From AP-15 sp963818695 (lineage in GTDB: Bacteria > Pseudomonadota > Alphaproteobacteria > ATCC43930 > CGMCC-115725), in assembly GCA_963818695.1 (NCBI GenBank), contig CAWFTG010000007.1:124001-188000 (forward strand): a stretch of 64,000 bases of DNA, in the 5' to 3' direction. The notes below the pieces were generated by a model. The model did not search any database and was not told the origin of the DNA. It saw only the letters and a program-made list of their open reading frames with translations. A program made the position numbers and the translations under genes. Positions 19,086 to 27,890 of this stretch are shown here, piece by piece (the stretch's first letter is position 1; each line of letters opens with the position of its first letter).

Positions 19086-19550
19086 CGCGGCGCGCAGTAG
19101 GCTCCAGGGCAGTGCTACAATCTCGCGGAGGGCCGCGCCGGCGGTCTGCCAAAGCGGGCGTGCCGGCACCGCGGCCCGCCCCGCGACCCGCAGCCCAGCG
19201 AGGCGGAACAAGAGCGCCGCGCGCGGCAGGTGAACGCGGTCACTGACCAGCAGCACGGAACCTAACCCCCGCGCGCGCAGCAACCGCTTGGTCTCGCGCG
19301 CATTCTCGAAGGTATCGCGGGAAACGGGGTCGACCAGCATTGCGGCCTCGGAAACCCCGTGAGCAATCGCCGCCCGCCGCATGATTTCCGCTTCGGGCAG
19401 CGATCCGCTGCCGCCGCCCGAGAGCACGAGCAACGGGGCCGCGCCTGCCTCGAAGAGCTGGATGCCAACCCCCAACCGTCGTTTTAGCGCCGTCGAACCA
19501 GGGCAGCCGAGGACGACAATGGCATCGGGCTTAGAGCATCTGCCCGCCAT
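18945..19550 (-). CDS. YdcF/SanA-like DUF218 protein
   Basis: The DUF218 core is clear: SKPDAIVVLGCPG, GAAPLLVLSGGGSGSLPEAE, VDPVSRDTFENARETKRLL and VLLVSDRVHLPRAALLFRLAG. These contain the conserved acidic and His residues of this family, whose members (SanA, ElyC, YdcF) act on envelope integrity. The ATG at 19550 overlaps the stop of the upstream SDR gene by 20 bp. The last 45 or so residues, after LGYGEP, run antisense through the LplT-like gene and look non-native, so the true stop may have been lost to an indel near 19085. Confidence 0.75.
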   Translation of the reverse strand: MAGRCSKPDAIVVLGCPGSTALKRRLGVGIQLFEAGAAPLLVLSGGGSGSLPEAEIMRRAAIAHGVSEAAMLVDPVSRDTFENARETKRLLRARGLGSVLLVSDRVHLPRAALLFRLAGLRVAGRAAVPARPLWQTAGAALREIVALPWSLLRAASSRLGYGEPGQHVPKLRRDSERRGSGQQKQPGDADANCDQRHRHGR

Positions 19551-20280
19551 CGACCGCGATGTTCTGGCCGGTGACCCAGCTGGCCAGCGGCGAGGAGAGG
19601 AACAGCGCAACCTGCGCGATTTCCTCCGGTCGGCCGAGCCGGCCGAACGGGATGCTCCTGAGGATGCTGGCGTAGAGGTGCGGATTGTTGGCTTTGGCCC
19701 GCGCCCAGGTGCCGCCGGGGAATTCGATCGAGCCGGGGGCGATGCAGTTGACCCGGATCCGCTTGCCTGCGAGCGCCGCAGCCTGGGTCAAGGTGTATTC
19801 CAGGATCGCGGCCTTGACGGCGCCGTAGGGCGGCGTGCGAACCGACGCTCGAAACCCCGAGATCGACGATATGTTGAGGATCGAGCCCGCTTCGGACTGT
19901 TCGAGGTAGGGCAGCGCCGCCCGCGTCGCTCGCACCGTCGCCAGCAGGTCGACCGAGATGCTGGCGGCCCATCCGGCTTCGTCGTCGCTGGTCCCGAATC
20001 CCGAGGCATTGTTGACGAGTATGTCGATACCGCCGAGAGCGTCGGCCGCTTCTGTGATGTAACGCGGAATGGCCGCGGCGTCCGAAAGATCGCAGACCGC
20101 GGCGTGCGCAACGCCGCGATGCCGGGCGATCTCGTCGCGGGTAGCGGCGAGCGCCTCGGCGCCGCGCGCGCAAATCGACACGCCGGCGCCGGCCTCGGCA
20201 AAGGCCAATGCGATCGCGCGCCCGATCCCGCGGCTGCCTCCGGCGACAATGGCGCGCTTGCCGGCAATGTCGATCTTCAT
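19531..20280 (-). CDS. SDR family oxidoreductase (3-oxoacyl reductase-like)
   Basis: This 249-aa classical short-chain dehydrogenase has the NAD(P)-binding loop VAGGSRGIGRA, NNASG, catalytic Ser in NISSISGF and the YGAVKAA catalytic Tyr-Lys, then NCIAPGSI and a C-terminal VTGQNIAVDGGQML. Arg/Cys-Ala-Arg after beta2 (SICARG) suggests NADPH. The ATG follows GAGGAAGC. It is divergent from the EthD gene with 66 bp between. The substrate is not predictable. Confidence 0.9.
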   Translation of the reverse strand: MKIDIAGKRAIVAGGSRGIGRAIALAFAEAGAGVSICARGAEALAATRDEIARHRGVAHAAVCDLSDAAAIPRYITEAADALGGIDILVNNASGFGTSDDEAGWAASISVDLLATVRATRAALPYLEQSEAGSILNISSISGFRASVRTPPYGAVKAAILEYTLTQAAALAGKRIRVNCIAPGSIEFPGGTWARAKANNPHLYASILRSIPFGRLGRPEEIAQVALFLSSPLASWVTGQNIAVDGGQML

Positions 20281-20346
20281 GCTTCCTCCTCAGGCTTGCC
20301 CGGCGCAGCATGCGCTACTGCATATGGCAACGGAAGGGCTTAGGCG

Positions 20347-20685
20347 ATGATCAAGAGCGTCTCGCTGCTGACCCGCAAGGCGGGGCTGTCGCACGAGGAA
20401 TTCGTCAAGCATTGGCTCGAGGTGCACGCGCCGCTCGCTCACGCCGTACCGGGACTGCGCCGTTACGTGCAGTCGCATATTCTCGGCGAGCGGACCCGGC
20501 CCGACATTCCGACGACGGATGTCGAAGTCGATGGAGTTGCCGAAACCTGGTACGACGATCCGGCCGCGATGGAGCGCGCCAATGCCTCTCCCGAAGCCAA
20601 GGCATTGCATGCCGACGGCGCCCTCTTCATCGGCCGGATCAAGAGCTTCATCACCGAGGAGAAGGTGATCATCCCGCGGGAGTGA
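20347..20685 (+). CDS. EthD domain protein
   Basis: This 112-aa dimeric alpha+beta barrel protein of the EthD family has the N-terminal VSLLTRKAGLSHEEFVKHWL and the motif EVHAPLAHAVPGLRRYVQ, then EVDGVAETWYDDPAAMERA and GRIKSFITEEKVII. EthD-like proteins accompany oxidative degradation pathways but their reaction is generally unknown. It lies 71 bp upstream of homogentisate dioxygenase in the same direction, so a link with aromatic catabolism is likely. Confidence 0.88.
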   Translation: MIKSVSLLTRKAGLSHEEFVKHWLEVHAPLAHAVPGLRRYVQSHILGERTRPDIPTTDVEVDGVAETWYDDPAAMERANASPEAKALHADGALFIGRIKSFITEEKVIIPRE

Positions 20686-20691
20686 GGAGCC

Positions 20692-20722
20692 TCCCCCTCT
20701 CGGCCCGGGGCGGAGAGGGCCA
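20692..20722. repeat. Short CCCTCTC...GAGAGGG inverted repeat
   Basis: CCCTCTCGGCCCGGGGCGGAGAGGG-type stem lies between the EthD and hmgA genes. It is a short relative of the repeats at 28941 and 50606 and could also act as a terminator. Confidence 0.5.
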
Positions 20723-20756
20723 CATTTGGTGCGAGGCCAATTTCGGGAGCCGTGAA

Positions 20757-22051
20757 ATGGAAAAGGCGTTTCGCTATCTCACCGGGTTCGGTAACGAGCA
20801 TGCCACCGAGGCGGTGCCGGGCGCGCTCCCTGTCAGCCAGAATGCACCGCAGCGGCCGCCGCGCGGTCTCTACACCGAGCAGATTTCGGGCACCCCGTTC
20901 ACCGCGCCGCGCGCCGAGAACCGGCGGACTTGGCTCTATCGCATCCGGCCCTCGGCGATGCATCCGCCGTTCCGTCGGATGGACAATGGGCTCGTTCGCA
21001 GCGCGCCGTTCGACGAGGTCGGCGCCACCGCCGAACCGGCTCAGATGGAACCCGCTGCCTTTCCTGGACGGGCCGGCCGATTTCATCGACGGGCTCGTCA
21101 CGATGGGCGGCAATGGCGATGCGGGCGGGCGGTGCGGGGTTGCGGTCCATATCTACCGCGCGACCAAGCCGATGGAGCACCGCGTCCTTTACGACGCGGA
21201 CGGCGAGCTGTTGATCGTGCCGCAATTGGGCCGGCTGCGGCTCGCCACAGAGCTCGGCGCGCTCGAGGCAAAGCCCGGCGAGATCGCCGTGATCCCGCGC
21301 GGCATCAAGTTCCGCGTCGAAGCTGCCGGACGGCCGCGCAAGAGGTTATGTTTGCGAAAATTACGGCGCCCTCTTCCGGCTGCCCGAATTGGGCCCGATC
21401 GGCGCCAACGGCCTCGCCAATCCACGTGATTTCCGCTCTCCGGTCGCTGCTTTCGAAGACCTGGACGAGCCCTGCGAGATGGTCGCCAAATTCGAGGGAA
21501 ATTTTTGGGCGACCGAACTCGACCATTCGCCGCTCGACGTCGTCGCCTGGCATGGCAACTACGCGCCCTATGTCTACGATCTCGGGCTCTTCAATACGAT
21601 CGGTACCGTCAGTTTCGATCACCCGGACCCGTCGATCTTTACCGTCCTGACATCGCCGAGCGAGGTGGCCGGCACCGCCAATTGCGATTTCGTGATCTTT
21701 CCGCCGCGGTGGCTCGTGGCGGAGCATACGTTCCGCCCGCCCTGGTTCCACCGCAACACCATGAACGAGTTCATGGGGCTGGTGCACGGCGTCTACGACG
21801 CCAAGACAGAGGGGTTCGCCCCCGGCGGCGCCTCGCTGCACAATTGCATGTCCGCCCATGGCCCCGACCGCGCCACCTTCGAGAAGGCGGTCGCCGCCGA
21901 CCTCGCGCCGCAGAAAGTTGAGGACACGCTCGCCTTCATGTTCGAGACGCGCCTTGTGATCCGCCCGACCCGCTTCGCGCTCGAAACCGACGCCTTGCAG
22001 CGCGATTACGACGCGTGCTGGGCTGGGTTCGAGAAGCTGTTTAAGGGATAA
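20757..22051 (+). pseudogene. hmgA: Homogentisate 1,2-dioxygenase, frame-disrupted twice
   Basis: All parts of HmgA are readable: FRYLTGFGNEHATEAVPGAL, QNAPQRPPRGLYTEQISGT and TWLYRIRPS in the first frame, then RWNPLPFLDGPADFIDGLVT and EIAVIPRGIKFRVE, and in the last frame YGALFRLPELGPIGANGLA, DVVAWHGNYAPYVYDL and ASLHNCMSAHGPD with iron ligands. Breaks lie near 21030 and 21340. Removing two bases gives 430 aa, the normal size. The enzyme opens the homogentisate ring in Phe/Tyr degradation using Fe(II) and O2. No fumarylacetoacetase or maleylacetoacetate isomerase lies beside it. Confidence 0.88.
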
Positions 22052-22054
22052 TCA

Positions 22055-22097
22055 CCACAGAGACACGGAGATTACCTTGCTCTTCGTGTCTCCGTGG
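22055..22097. terminator. Hairpin between convergent hmgA and NIPSNAP genes
   Basis: CCACAGAGACACG at 22055-22067 pairs with CGTGTCTCCGTGG at 22085-22097, 13 positions with one mismatch. It sits 3 bp after the hmgA stop and 8 bp before the stop of the convergent gene, so it likely ends both transcripts. Confidence 0.6.
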
Positions 22098-22105
22098 CGA
22101 AAGCT

Positions 22106-22432
22106 TCACTTCACTGACGAAAAACTGGTCGGTTGCAGGATTTGGTTTTCGACCCGGGCGACGATCGCACCGTTCTTCTCGGTCTCGGCCCGCGCGCTGA
22201 TCCATTCCGGATCGGCCTGGAAGGCGGCCCATTTCTTTTCGCGGTCGGCTAACGAGTCCCATTTGAGAAAATAATACAGCGTCTGATTGAAATCGCCGAT
22301 CGCGACGGTCCAGAACCCGGCCTGCTCGATGCCATGCCGTTTCCAAATCCTGGTTGTAATCGTGTCGAACCGCTTCAACAGGTCCGGCAGGCGGCCCGGG
22401 ACGCAGTGATAGACGCGCAGTTCGTACAGCAT
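22106..22432 (-). CDS. NIPSNAP family protein
   Basis: This 108-aa protein starts MLYELRVYHCVPGRLPDLLK and carries WKRHGIEQAGFWTVAIGD, YYFLKWDSLADREKKWAAF and DPEWISARAETEKNG, the conserved parts of the NIPSNAP/ABM dimeric barrel fold. GGAGAGGAGACGAAC precedes the ATG. It is the last gene of a minus-strand set with two amidases. In bacteria, NIPSNAP proteins often sit beside amidases and catabolic oxidoreductases, but no reaction is known. Confidence 0.88.
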   Translation of the reverse strand: MLYELRVYHCVPGRLPDLLKRFDTITTRIWKRHGIEQAGFWTVAIGDFNQTLYYFLKWDSLADREKKWAAFQADPEWISARAETEKNGAIVARVENQILQPTSFSSVK

Positions 22433-22466
22433 GTTCGTCTCCTCTCCTTCGGTGGTGGTGGGAACT

Positions 22467-23738
22467 TCAGTGCAGCCGGGCTTCGACCCAGGCTGCCGCG
22501 TCGAGCAACGCTTCGTCACGGAAGCGCTGACCGACCAGCTGGATGCCGAGCGGCAAACCGCTGCGGCCGTTGCCGGCGGGCAAGGTCACGCAGGGTGTCC
22601 ATGCCAATGTCCAGATTGCGTTGAAACGAGCGTCGCCGGTCGAGCCATGGCCTTTAGGAGCCTCGCCGGCGGCGCTCGGAGCGAGCAGCACGTCAACCTC
22701 GGCGAAGAGATCGTCGAGGTTGCGACGGAACGCCTCCGCCGTCTCGATTGCCTCGATATAGGCGGCGAGCGGCAGGGCGCGGCCCGGTGCGAGCAGCCCG
22801 TCGCGCAGAGCGGGACTCAATTTCTCGCCGTGCACTTCATACTCGTAGGCGTAATTGCGCGCCGCTTCGAACTCGAAGATGCGGCGGTGGTGGTCGAGGA
22901 TATCCGCGGGGGTCAGCGCGATCTCTCGCACCTTGGCGCCGGCGGCTGCCAGCACTTCGGCGGTTCGCTGCAGCAGCGCATGCGTATCCCGGTCGGCATG
23001 CTCCCAGGCGGGGGTGCGGCAAAAACCGATCCGCGGGGCAGCGGATGCGCGGTCGACCCGGTGCGGCTCCTGTGCCAGCAGCACGCCACGGAGCAATGCG
23101 ACGTCCTCGAGGCTGCGGCAGATGATCCCCAGCGTGTCGAGATTGTGGCACTGCATCTTGACGCCGACCCGGCTGAACTCGCCAAAGCTCGGCTTGTAGC
23201 CGATGACGCCGCAGAACGCCGCCGGGCGGATCACCGACCCGCCGGTCTGGGTGCCGAGCGCCAGCGGCACCTGAAAATCGGCAACTGCCGCGGCCGAGCC
23301 GCTCGATGAGCCGCCAGGGGTGTGCTCGGCGTTGTGTGGGTGCACTGTCGGTCCGGGGTGACGGTTGGCGAACTCGGTCGTCACCGTTTTGCCGAGGATG
23401 ACGCCCGAGGCCGCGCGGATCAGCGCAACACAGGCGGCGTCGGCAAAGGGCCGGTTGCGGGGATAGATCGGCGAGCCATGCCCGGTCGGCATGTCGACCG
23501 TGTCGATGATGTCCTTGATCCCGACCGGAACACCGGCCAGCCGGCCCTTGCGCCCGGCGCGGTCGACCGCCTGGGCCTGCGCGATCGCCCGTTCCGGGTC
23601 GAGCCACGCCCAGGCCTTGATCTCGGCGCCGGCGTGGGCCTGCTCCAGGCAGGCGCGGGTCAACGCCTCGGCGGTCATTGTGCCTGCCGTCAGCTGGGCG
23701 ATCGCCTCGGAGGCGGTCAGACGCTCGGGTCCGTTCAT
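22467..23738 (-). CDS. Amidase signature family enzyme
   Basis: This 423-aa amidase has the Ser-cisSer-Lys triad: Lys in VPVGIKDIIDT, the Gly/Ser loop TPGGSSSGSAAAVADF, and the nucleophile Ser in GTQTGGSVIRPAAFCG. The C-terminal FNAIWTLAWTPCVTLPAG shows the usual substrate-pocket segment. It starts at 23738, overlapping the stop of the upstream paralogous amidase as ATGA. It hydrolyses a carboxamide to acid and ammonia; the physiological substrate is unknown. The two enzymes share long identical stretches and arose by tandem duplication. Confidence 0.9.
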   Translation of the reverse strand: MNGPERLTASEAIAQLTAGTMTAEALTRACLEQAHAGAEIKAWAWLDPERAIAQAQAVDRAGRKGRLAGVPVGIKDIIDTVDMPTGHGSPIYPRNRPFADAACVALIRAASGVILGKTVTTEFANRHPGPTVHPHNAEHTPGGSSSGSAAAVADFQVPLALGTQTGGSVIRPAAFCGVIGYKPSFGEFSRVGVKMQCHNLDTLGIICRSLEDVALLRGVLLAQEPHRVDRASAAPRIGFCRTPAWEHADRDTHALLQRTAEVLAAAGAKVREIALTPADILDHHRRIFEFEAARNYAYEYEVHGEKLSPALRDGLLAPGRALPLAAYIEAIETAEAFRRNLDDLFAEVDVLLAPSAAGEAPKGHGSTGDARFNAIWTLAWTPCVTLPAGNGRSGLPLGIQLVGQRFRDEALLDAAAWVEARLH

Positions 23739-25037
23739 CGCCGTTCTCCCGCGCCGAGCCGCTGTTCGACCCAGAGCGCGACCTGGAGCAGAAGCTCGTC
23801 GGCATGCCTTCGAGTAACCAGCTGAACGCCGACCGGCAACCCGTCGGGGCCGCTTCCGGCCGGCAAGGTCAGACACGGCATGTAAAGCTGCGTCCACAGC
23901 GCGTTGAAAACTGCCGAGCCGGTATTGGCGAGCCCGCGCGGGGCTTGGCCGGGAGCTGGCAGGGTGAGGATCGCATCGAAGCCCGAGGCCCAGTCCTGCG
24001 CGGCCCTGCGCGCCTTCTCGGCTCCGCGGCATGCGGCACGGAAGGCGTCGAGCGTCAGCTCGCGGCCGAGTGCGATTTTTTCGTTGCGCAGCTCCGGGCT
24101 CAGCAGGGCCTCGTGCCGGTAGAGTTCGGGCATGTGGTTGCGCAATCCCTCGAACGACCCGAGGACCCTCTGCCACTCGTCTGCTTGCGCGCATTCTCGC
24201 GGCAGCTCGGTCTCGTCGAGAGCGGCGCCGGCGGCGGCGAGGTCGTTCGGCCGCGCTCTCGAGCACGGCCCTGCCTTCCGGCTGCGCGTCATTCCAGTGC
24301 GGGCCGCGGCACAGGCCGAGCCGTGGCGCGGTCTCTGGGATCGCCGGCGCCGTATAGGGGATCGCCATCATCGCCGCGCGGAACAGCGCGATGTCGCCGA
24401 CCGAGCGCGCCATGATACCGACCGTGTCGAGGGCCTCGGTGTTGATCCGCATGCCGGCCGGCGGGAACAGCCCGAAACTCGGCTTGAACCCGACGACCCC
24501 GCAATAGGCGGCCGGCCGGATCACCGAGCCGCCGGTCTGCGTGCCGATGGCGAGCGGCACCATGAAGTCGGCAACCGCCGCCGCCGAGCCGCTCGACGAA
24601 CCGCCCGGGGTAAAATCGGGATCGTGCGGGTTGCTTGTCGGGCCGGGATGACGATTGGCGAATTCGGTCGTGACGGTCTTGCCGAGGAGTATCCCGCCGG
24701 CAGCGCGCGGCAATGCCGCGGCGCTGGCGTCGCTCGCGGGCCGGCAGCCGACATAAATCGGCGAGCCATAAGTCGTCGGCATATCGGCGGTATCGAAAAT
24801 ATCCTTGATGCCGAACGGCACGCCTTTGAGCAAAGTATTTTGCCGTGCCTTGTCGAGCTCGCGCGCTCGGGCCAACGCCGGTTCCGCGGCGAGGTGGGTC
24901 CACGCGCGCACCACCGGCTCACGTTCGGCGATCCGCTCGAGGCAGCTTCGGACGACAGCCTCGGCGGTCAGCTGACCGCCCTCGACCAGGCGAGCCAAGC
25001 TGGTGGCGGAAAGACGATGTGGTTCGACTTTCGGCAT
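23735..25037 (-). pseudogene. Amidase signature family enzyme, frame-disrupted once (paralogue of the next gene)
   Basis: The first two thirds, from MPKVEPHRLSATSLARL, contain VPFGIKDIFDT, GKTVTTEFANRHPG, TPGGSSSGSAAAVADF and GTQTGGSVIRPAAYCG, the full catalytic triad. Near 24247 the frame changes and the C-terminal part continues (LAAAGAALDETELP, FNALWTQLYMPCLTLPAG, VQLVTRRHADELLLQ) to the stop at 23735. Removing one G in the GGCCG run restores 433 aa. It is the first gene of the amidase-amidase-NIPSNAP unit, divergent from the glycosyltransferase. Confidence 0.85.
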
Positions 25038-25167
25038 GAAGGGCACCCCGGGGCCGGCAGTGGTTTGGCTATTTAGCCACAGTGCGACGCCAAGCGCATG
25101 CGGGAATTGCAGTCGCCTATTTGCCCGCTCCGCAGAGATCGGCCATAACTGCATCCGCCCGGTCGCA

Positions 25168-26814
25168 ATGATGTCACAAGCCGCAACCCCGCCCGACTTC
25201 CCGTTGCCGCCGTTACGGGGCGGCAATTATTCGGCCGAGGTCGTCGCAGGTCCTCGGGGACCTGTCTCGGTCTATCAATTCGCATTCGAGGGGCGGCGCG
25301 GCCGACGGGTGCTCCTGCTGAAGCTCGACCATTACGGCGACTTCCTGATCGGATTGCCCGCCCTGAAACGGCTTCGCAGAGTTTTTCCGGCGGATCACAT
25401 TACGCTGGTTTGCGGGTCGTGGAACGTCGAGCTCGCGCGCCGGCTCGGCATCGCAGACGAGGTTCGGGCGTACGACTTCTTCCCCGAAAATGGCGCGTTG
25501 TGGACCGGGGAGCCTTTCGAAGACTTGGAGCGCTTCCGCGAAGTCTGCCGCGGCGCCTTCGATATTGCGATTGATCTGCGGGTCGATGAGGACACCCGTT
25601 TGCTGCTCGAACATGTCGAGGCGGCTATGCGGTGCGGGATTGGTCTCCGAGCCCGTTACCCGTTTCTGGACATCGTGCTGCCGCCGCAATTCGAGCGGCG
25701 TGAGAGTGAGGGCCGGTGGATCTCGATCGAGCCCGACCGTTTCGAATCGTTCATGCCGAAACGCACGCCGTTCTTTCACGAGAATGATTTCTCGGTCACC
25801 AACAGGCATCTTGTTTTCGGGCCGTACATCCTGCTGCCGCAAGGCAGATTGCGAGCACATTTCGGAGTGCACCTGCTGGCCGCGCTGCCGCGGCTTTCGC
25901 GGGTCAGGCTGGTGATCGATGCGACGCGGTATGCGGGTTCCGAGACAATCGCAACCGGGCGGGTGTCGTGGTCGCACAGCGGAGAGGCGCGCGGCGCGGC
26001 ACTCGAATTCACCAATGACGATCCCGGCGCCCTCTACGAATTCCGCATTCACGCGCGGGGCCGTCCCATCCGCTCCCGCTTGCGGTTTTTCGGGGTCCGG
26101 ATCGAGTCGATCGACGGATCGACGGCGCGGTTCAAGCGTTCGGAGCTGCACATCGGCGAACAGATCTCGATGCTCGTCGATCTGATCGAACAGCGAACGC
26201 GCAGCCTCTATCCCCGCGGCCTGTTCGCCGGAGCGGCCCAGAGGTTTGACATCACCGGACGGGGCGCATCGCCGAAGCAGGTCGTCATCTCACCTGTCAG
26301 CAATTCGGATCTCCGCGACTGGGGTATCGCGAATTATGCACGATTGATCGCGCTGCTGCTCGCCGGAACGGATTGCCGGATCGTTCTCGTCGGCTCCGGC
26401 GCGCAACATCGCCAACTCGAGCAGATCCTGGAGGAGAATGGGCGGGACGCCCGCATCACCAATCTTGCCGGCGCCAGCGACTGGTTTGGCACCGCGGAAA
26501 TCGTCCGAGCGGCGGATCTGGTGATTGCCAATAATTCGGGGGTCGCCCACCTTGCAGCGGCTTGCGGCGCGCCGACCCTCGCGATCTACTCCGGCAGTCA
26601 CCAGCCGCAGGAATGGGGGCCGCGCGGCGATGGTGTCCGCGCGGTGATGGCGTTGGTGCCCTGCTCGCCTTGCGGTTACGACAAGCTCGAGGAATGCCCG
26701 AACGAACATGTGTGCATGAAGCAGATCGCGCCGGAAACCGTCGCCGACCAAGCTATCGCGATGCTGTCGGGCTCCAAGAGCTATCCTCACCGTGCAAAAT
26801 CAACGATAGCTTAA
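25168..26814 (+). CDS. Glycosyltransferase family 9 (heptosyltransferase-like) with internal extra domain
   Basis: This protein is about 548 aa against roughly 350 for ordinary GT9 enzymes. The N-terminal Rossmann half shows VLLLKLDHYGDFLIGLPALK and FPADHITLVCGSWN. The C-terminal half shows VVISPVSNSDLRDWGIANYA, LVGSGAQHRQLEQIL, VIANNSGVAHLAAACGAP (nucleotide-sugar site) and the Cys-rich PCSPCGYDKLEECPNEHVC. Between them, residues about 190-350 form a beta-rich insert (for example GRVSWSHSGEARGAALEFT, YEFRIHARGRPIRSRLRFFG) absent from the family. Two ATGs in a row (25168, 25171) make the exact start uncertain. Followed 12 bp later by a methyltransferase gene, so a glycan-building role is likely. 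Confidence 0.85.
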   Translation: MMSQAATPPDFPLPPLRGGNYSAEVVAGPRGPVSVYQFAFEGRRGRRVLLLKLDHYGDFLIGLPALKRLRRVFPADHITLVCGSWNVELARRLGIADEVRAYDFFPENGALWTGEPFEDLERFREVCRGAFDIAIDLRVDEDTRLLLEHVEAAMRCGIGLRARYPFLDIVLPPQFERRESEGRWISIEPDRFESFMPKRTPFFHENDFSVTNRHLVFGPYILLPQGRLRAHFGVHLLAALPRLSRVRLVIDATRYAGSETIATGRVSWSHSGEARGAALEFTNDDPGALYEFRIHARGRPIRSRLRFFGVRIESIDGSTARFKRSELHIGEQISMLVDLIEQRTRSLYPRGLFAGAAQRFDITGRGASPKQVVISPVSNSDLRDWGIANYARLIALLLAGTDCRIVLVGSGAQHRQLEQILEENGRDARITNLAGASDWFGTAEIVRAADLVIANNSGVAHLAAACGAPTLAIYSGSHQPQEWGPRGDGVRAVMALVPCSPCGYDKLEECPNEHVCMKQIAPETVADQAIAMLSGSKSYPHRAKSTIA

Positions 26815-26826
26815 TTCCAAAGAACG

Positions 26827-27858
26827 ATGGCGAAGGTAGGTAGATTCGAGGTGCCGGAGGACTGGCCGGTCAAGGGCGAGGCCGGCCGCACCTTCCCTGA
26901 CAAACTGAAGAACGGCTTTTTTTCTACCTACATGGCAGGTGAAGTCACGATCGATGTCGGCTATCGCGGTGCCTTTGAAGGCGCAGTCCCGATATTGCCC
27001 CATGCGATTGGGGTGGATCTCGACTACCCCGGATACGACGGGAAAACGCTGCCGTTTGCCGATGAAGGCGTCGACACGGTCTACTCCAGTCACATGTTGG
27101 AACACATCACGGATTTCCGGGCGACTATTTGCGACTGGCATCGGGTCCTCAGACCCGGCGGGTTTATCGTGTGCGTGGTCCCGCATCAATTCCTCTATGA
27201 AAAGAGACGCAGCTTACCGTCCTCATGGAATGCCGATCACAAGCGGTTTTATACGCCGGCGTCATTGCTACGCGAGTTCGAAACATCATTGAGGCCGAAC
27301 ACTTACCGCGTTCGACATCTTCGCGATAATGACCAGGCGTATACTTATGGAATAGGACCGGAGGCGCATTCGGGGGGCGGCTATGAAATCGAGCTTGTAG
27401 TCCAAAAGATCGCACCGCCCGAATGGGAGCTCGCCGGTCCTCCAGACCCGCTGCAGGACGGTTTGGAGAGTGCGCGCGACGAGCTTTCGCGCCTGAAGGC
27501 CGCGCGCGATGCGCTCTCCCGCGAGAGCGCCCGGTGGTTCGACGCAGCGATTTTGGCGAAAGCAGAGCAGATCTCTAGGCCTCCGACGCTTGGGCGACTG
27601 CGGAGATTGCGAGGTCTCGCTCGCCTGTTTCGCGCAGATCGCGCCTCGACAGCTGCGGCTATTGCCGATCGCGCACGCAACAGGGGAGAGTGGGAACGAG
27701 CTGCACGGTTCTACCTCGATGCGCTCGGATCGGATGCGGAGGTTTCCGAGGTTTGGCTTCGACTCGCGGACTCACTCAAAGCGGCCGGCAAAAGCCTGGA
27801 AGCGGAGTTTGCGTATCGCAAAAGCATGGCATTGCGCGGCGGGCCGGGGCAGAGTTAA
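26827..27858 (+). CDS. SAM-dependent methyltransferase with C-terminal helical/TPR extension
   Basis: This 343-aa protein has a class I methyltransferase core of the Methyltransf_11 type: a beta1 loop VTIDVGYRGAFEGAVPILPH, acidic beta2 end VDLDYPGY, motif LPFADEGVDTVYSSHMLEHI and HRVLRPGGFIVCVVPH. The usual glycine-rich loop is reduced. After about 210 come a helical linker (RDELSRLKAARDALSRE) and a TPR-like end (WERAARFYLDALGSDAEVSE, LADSLKAAGKSLEAEFAYRK). It lies 12 bp after the GT9 gene and probably methylates a sugar or glycan end. The acceptor is unknown. Confidence 0.82.
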   Translation: MAKVGRFEVPEDWPVKGEAGRTFPDKLKNGFFSTYMAGEVTIDVGYRGAFEGAVPILPHAIGVDLDYPGYDGKTLPFADEGVDTVYSSHMLEHITDFRATICDWHRVLRPGGFIVCVVPHQFLYEKRRSLPSSWNADHKRFYTPASLLREFETSLRPNTYRVRHLRDNDQAYTYGIGPEAHSGGGYEIELVVQKIAPPEWELAGPPDPLQDGLESARDELSRLKAARDALSRESARWFDAAILAKAEQISRPPTLGRLRRLRGLARLFRADRASTAAAIADRARNRGEWERAARFYLDALGSDAEVSEVWLRLADSLKAAGKSLEAEFAYRKSMALRGGPGQS

Positions 27859-27890
27859 TCGACGGACGACAATTCGGGAGGAACCCTACC

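Noticed and set aside
22467..25226. A single 919-aa fused double amidase
   Set aside because: The open frame arises only because the frame break in the first amidase joins it to the second. Each amidase has its own start, and the normal ATGA overlap is present at 23735-23738.
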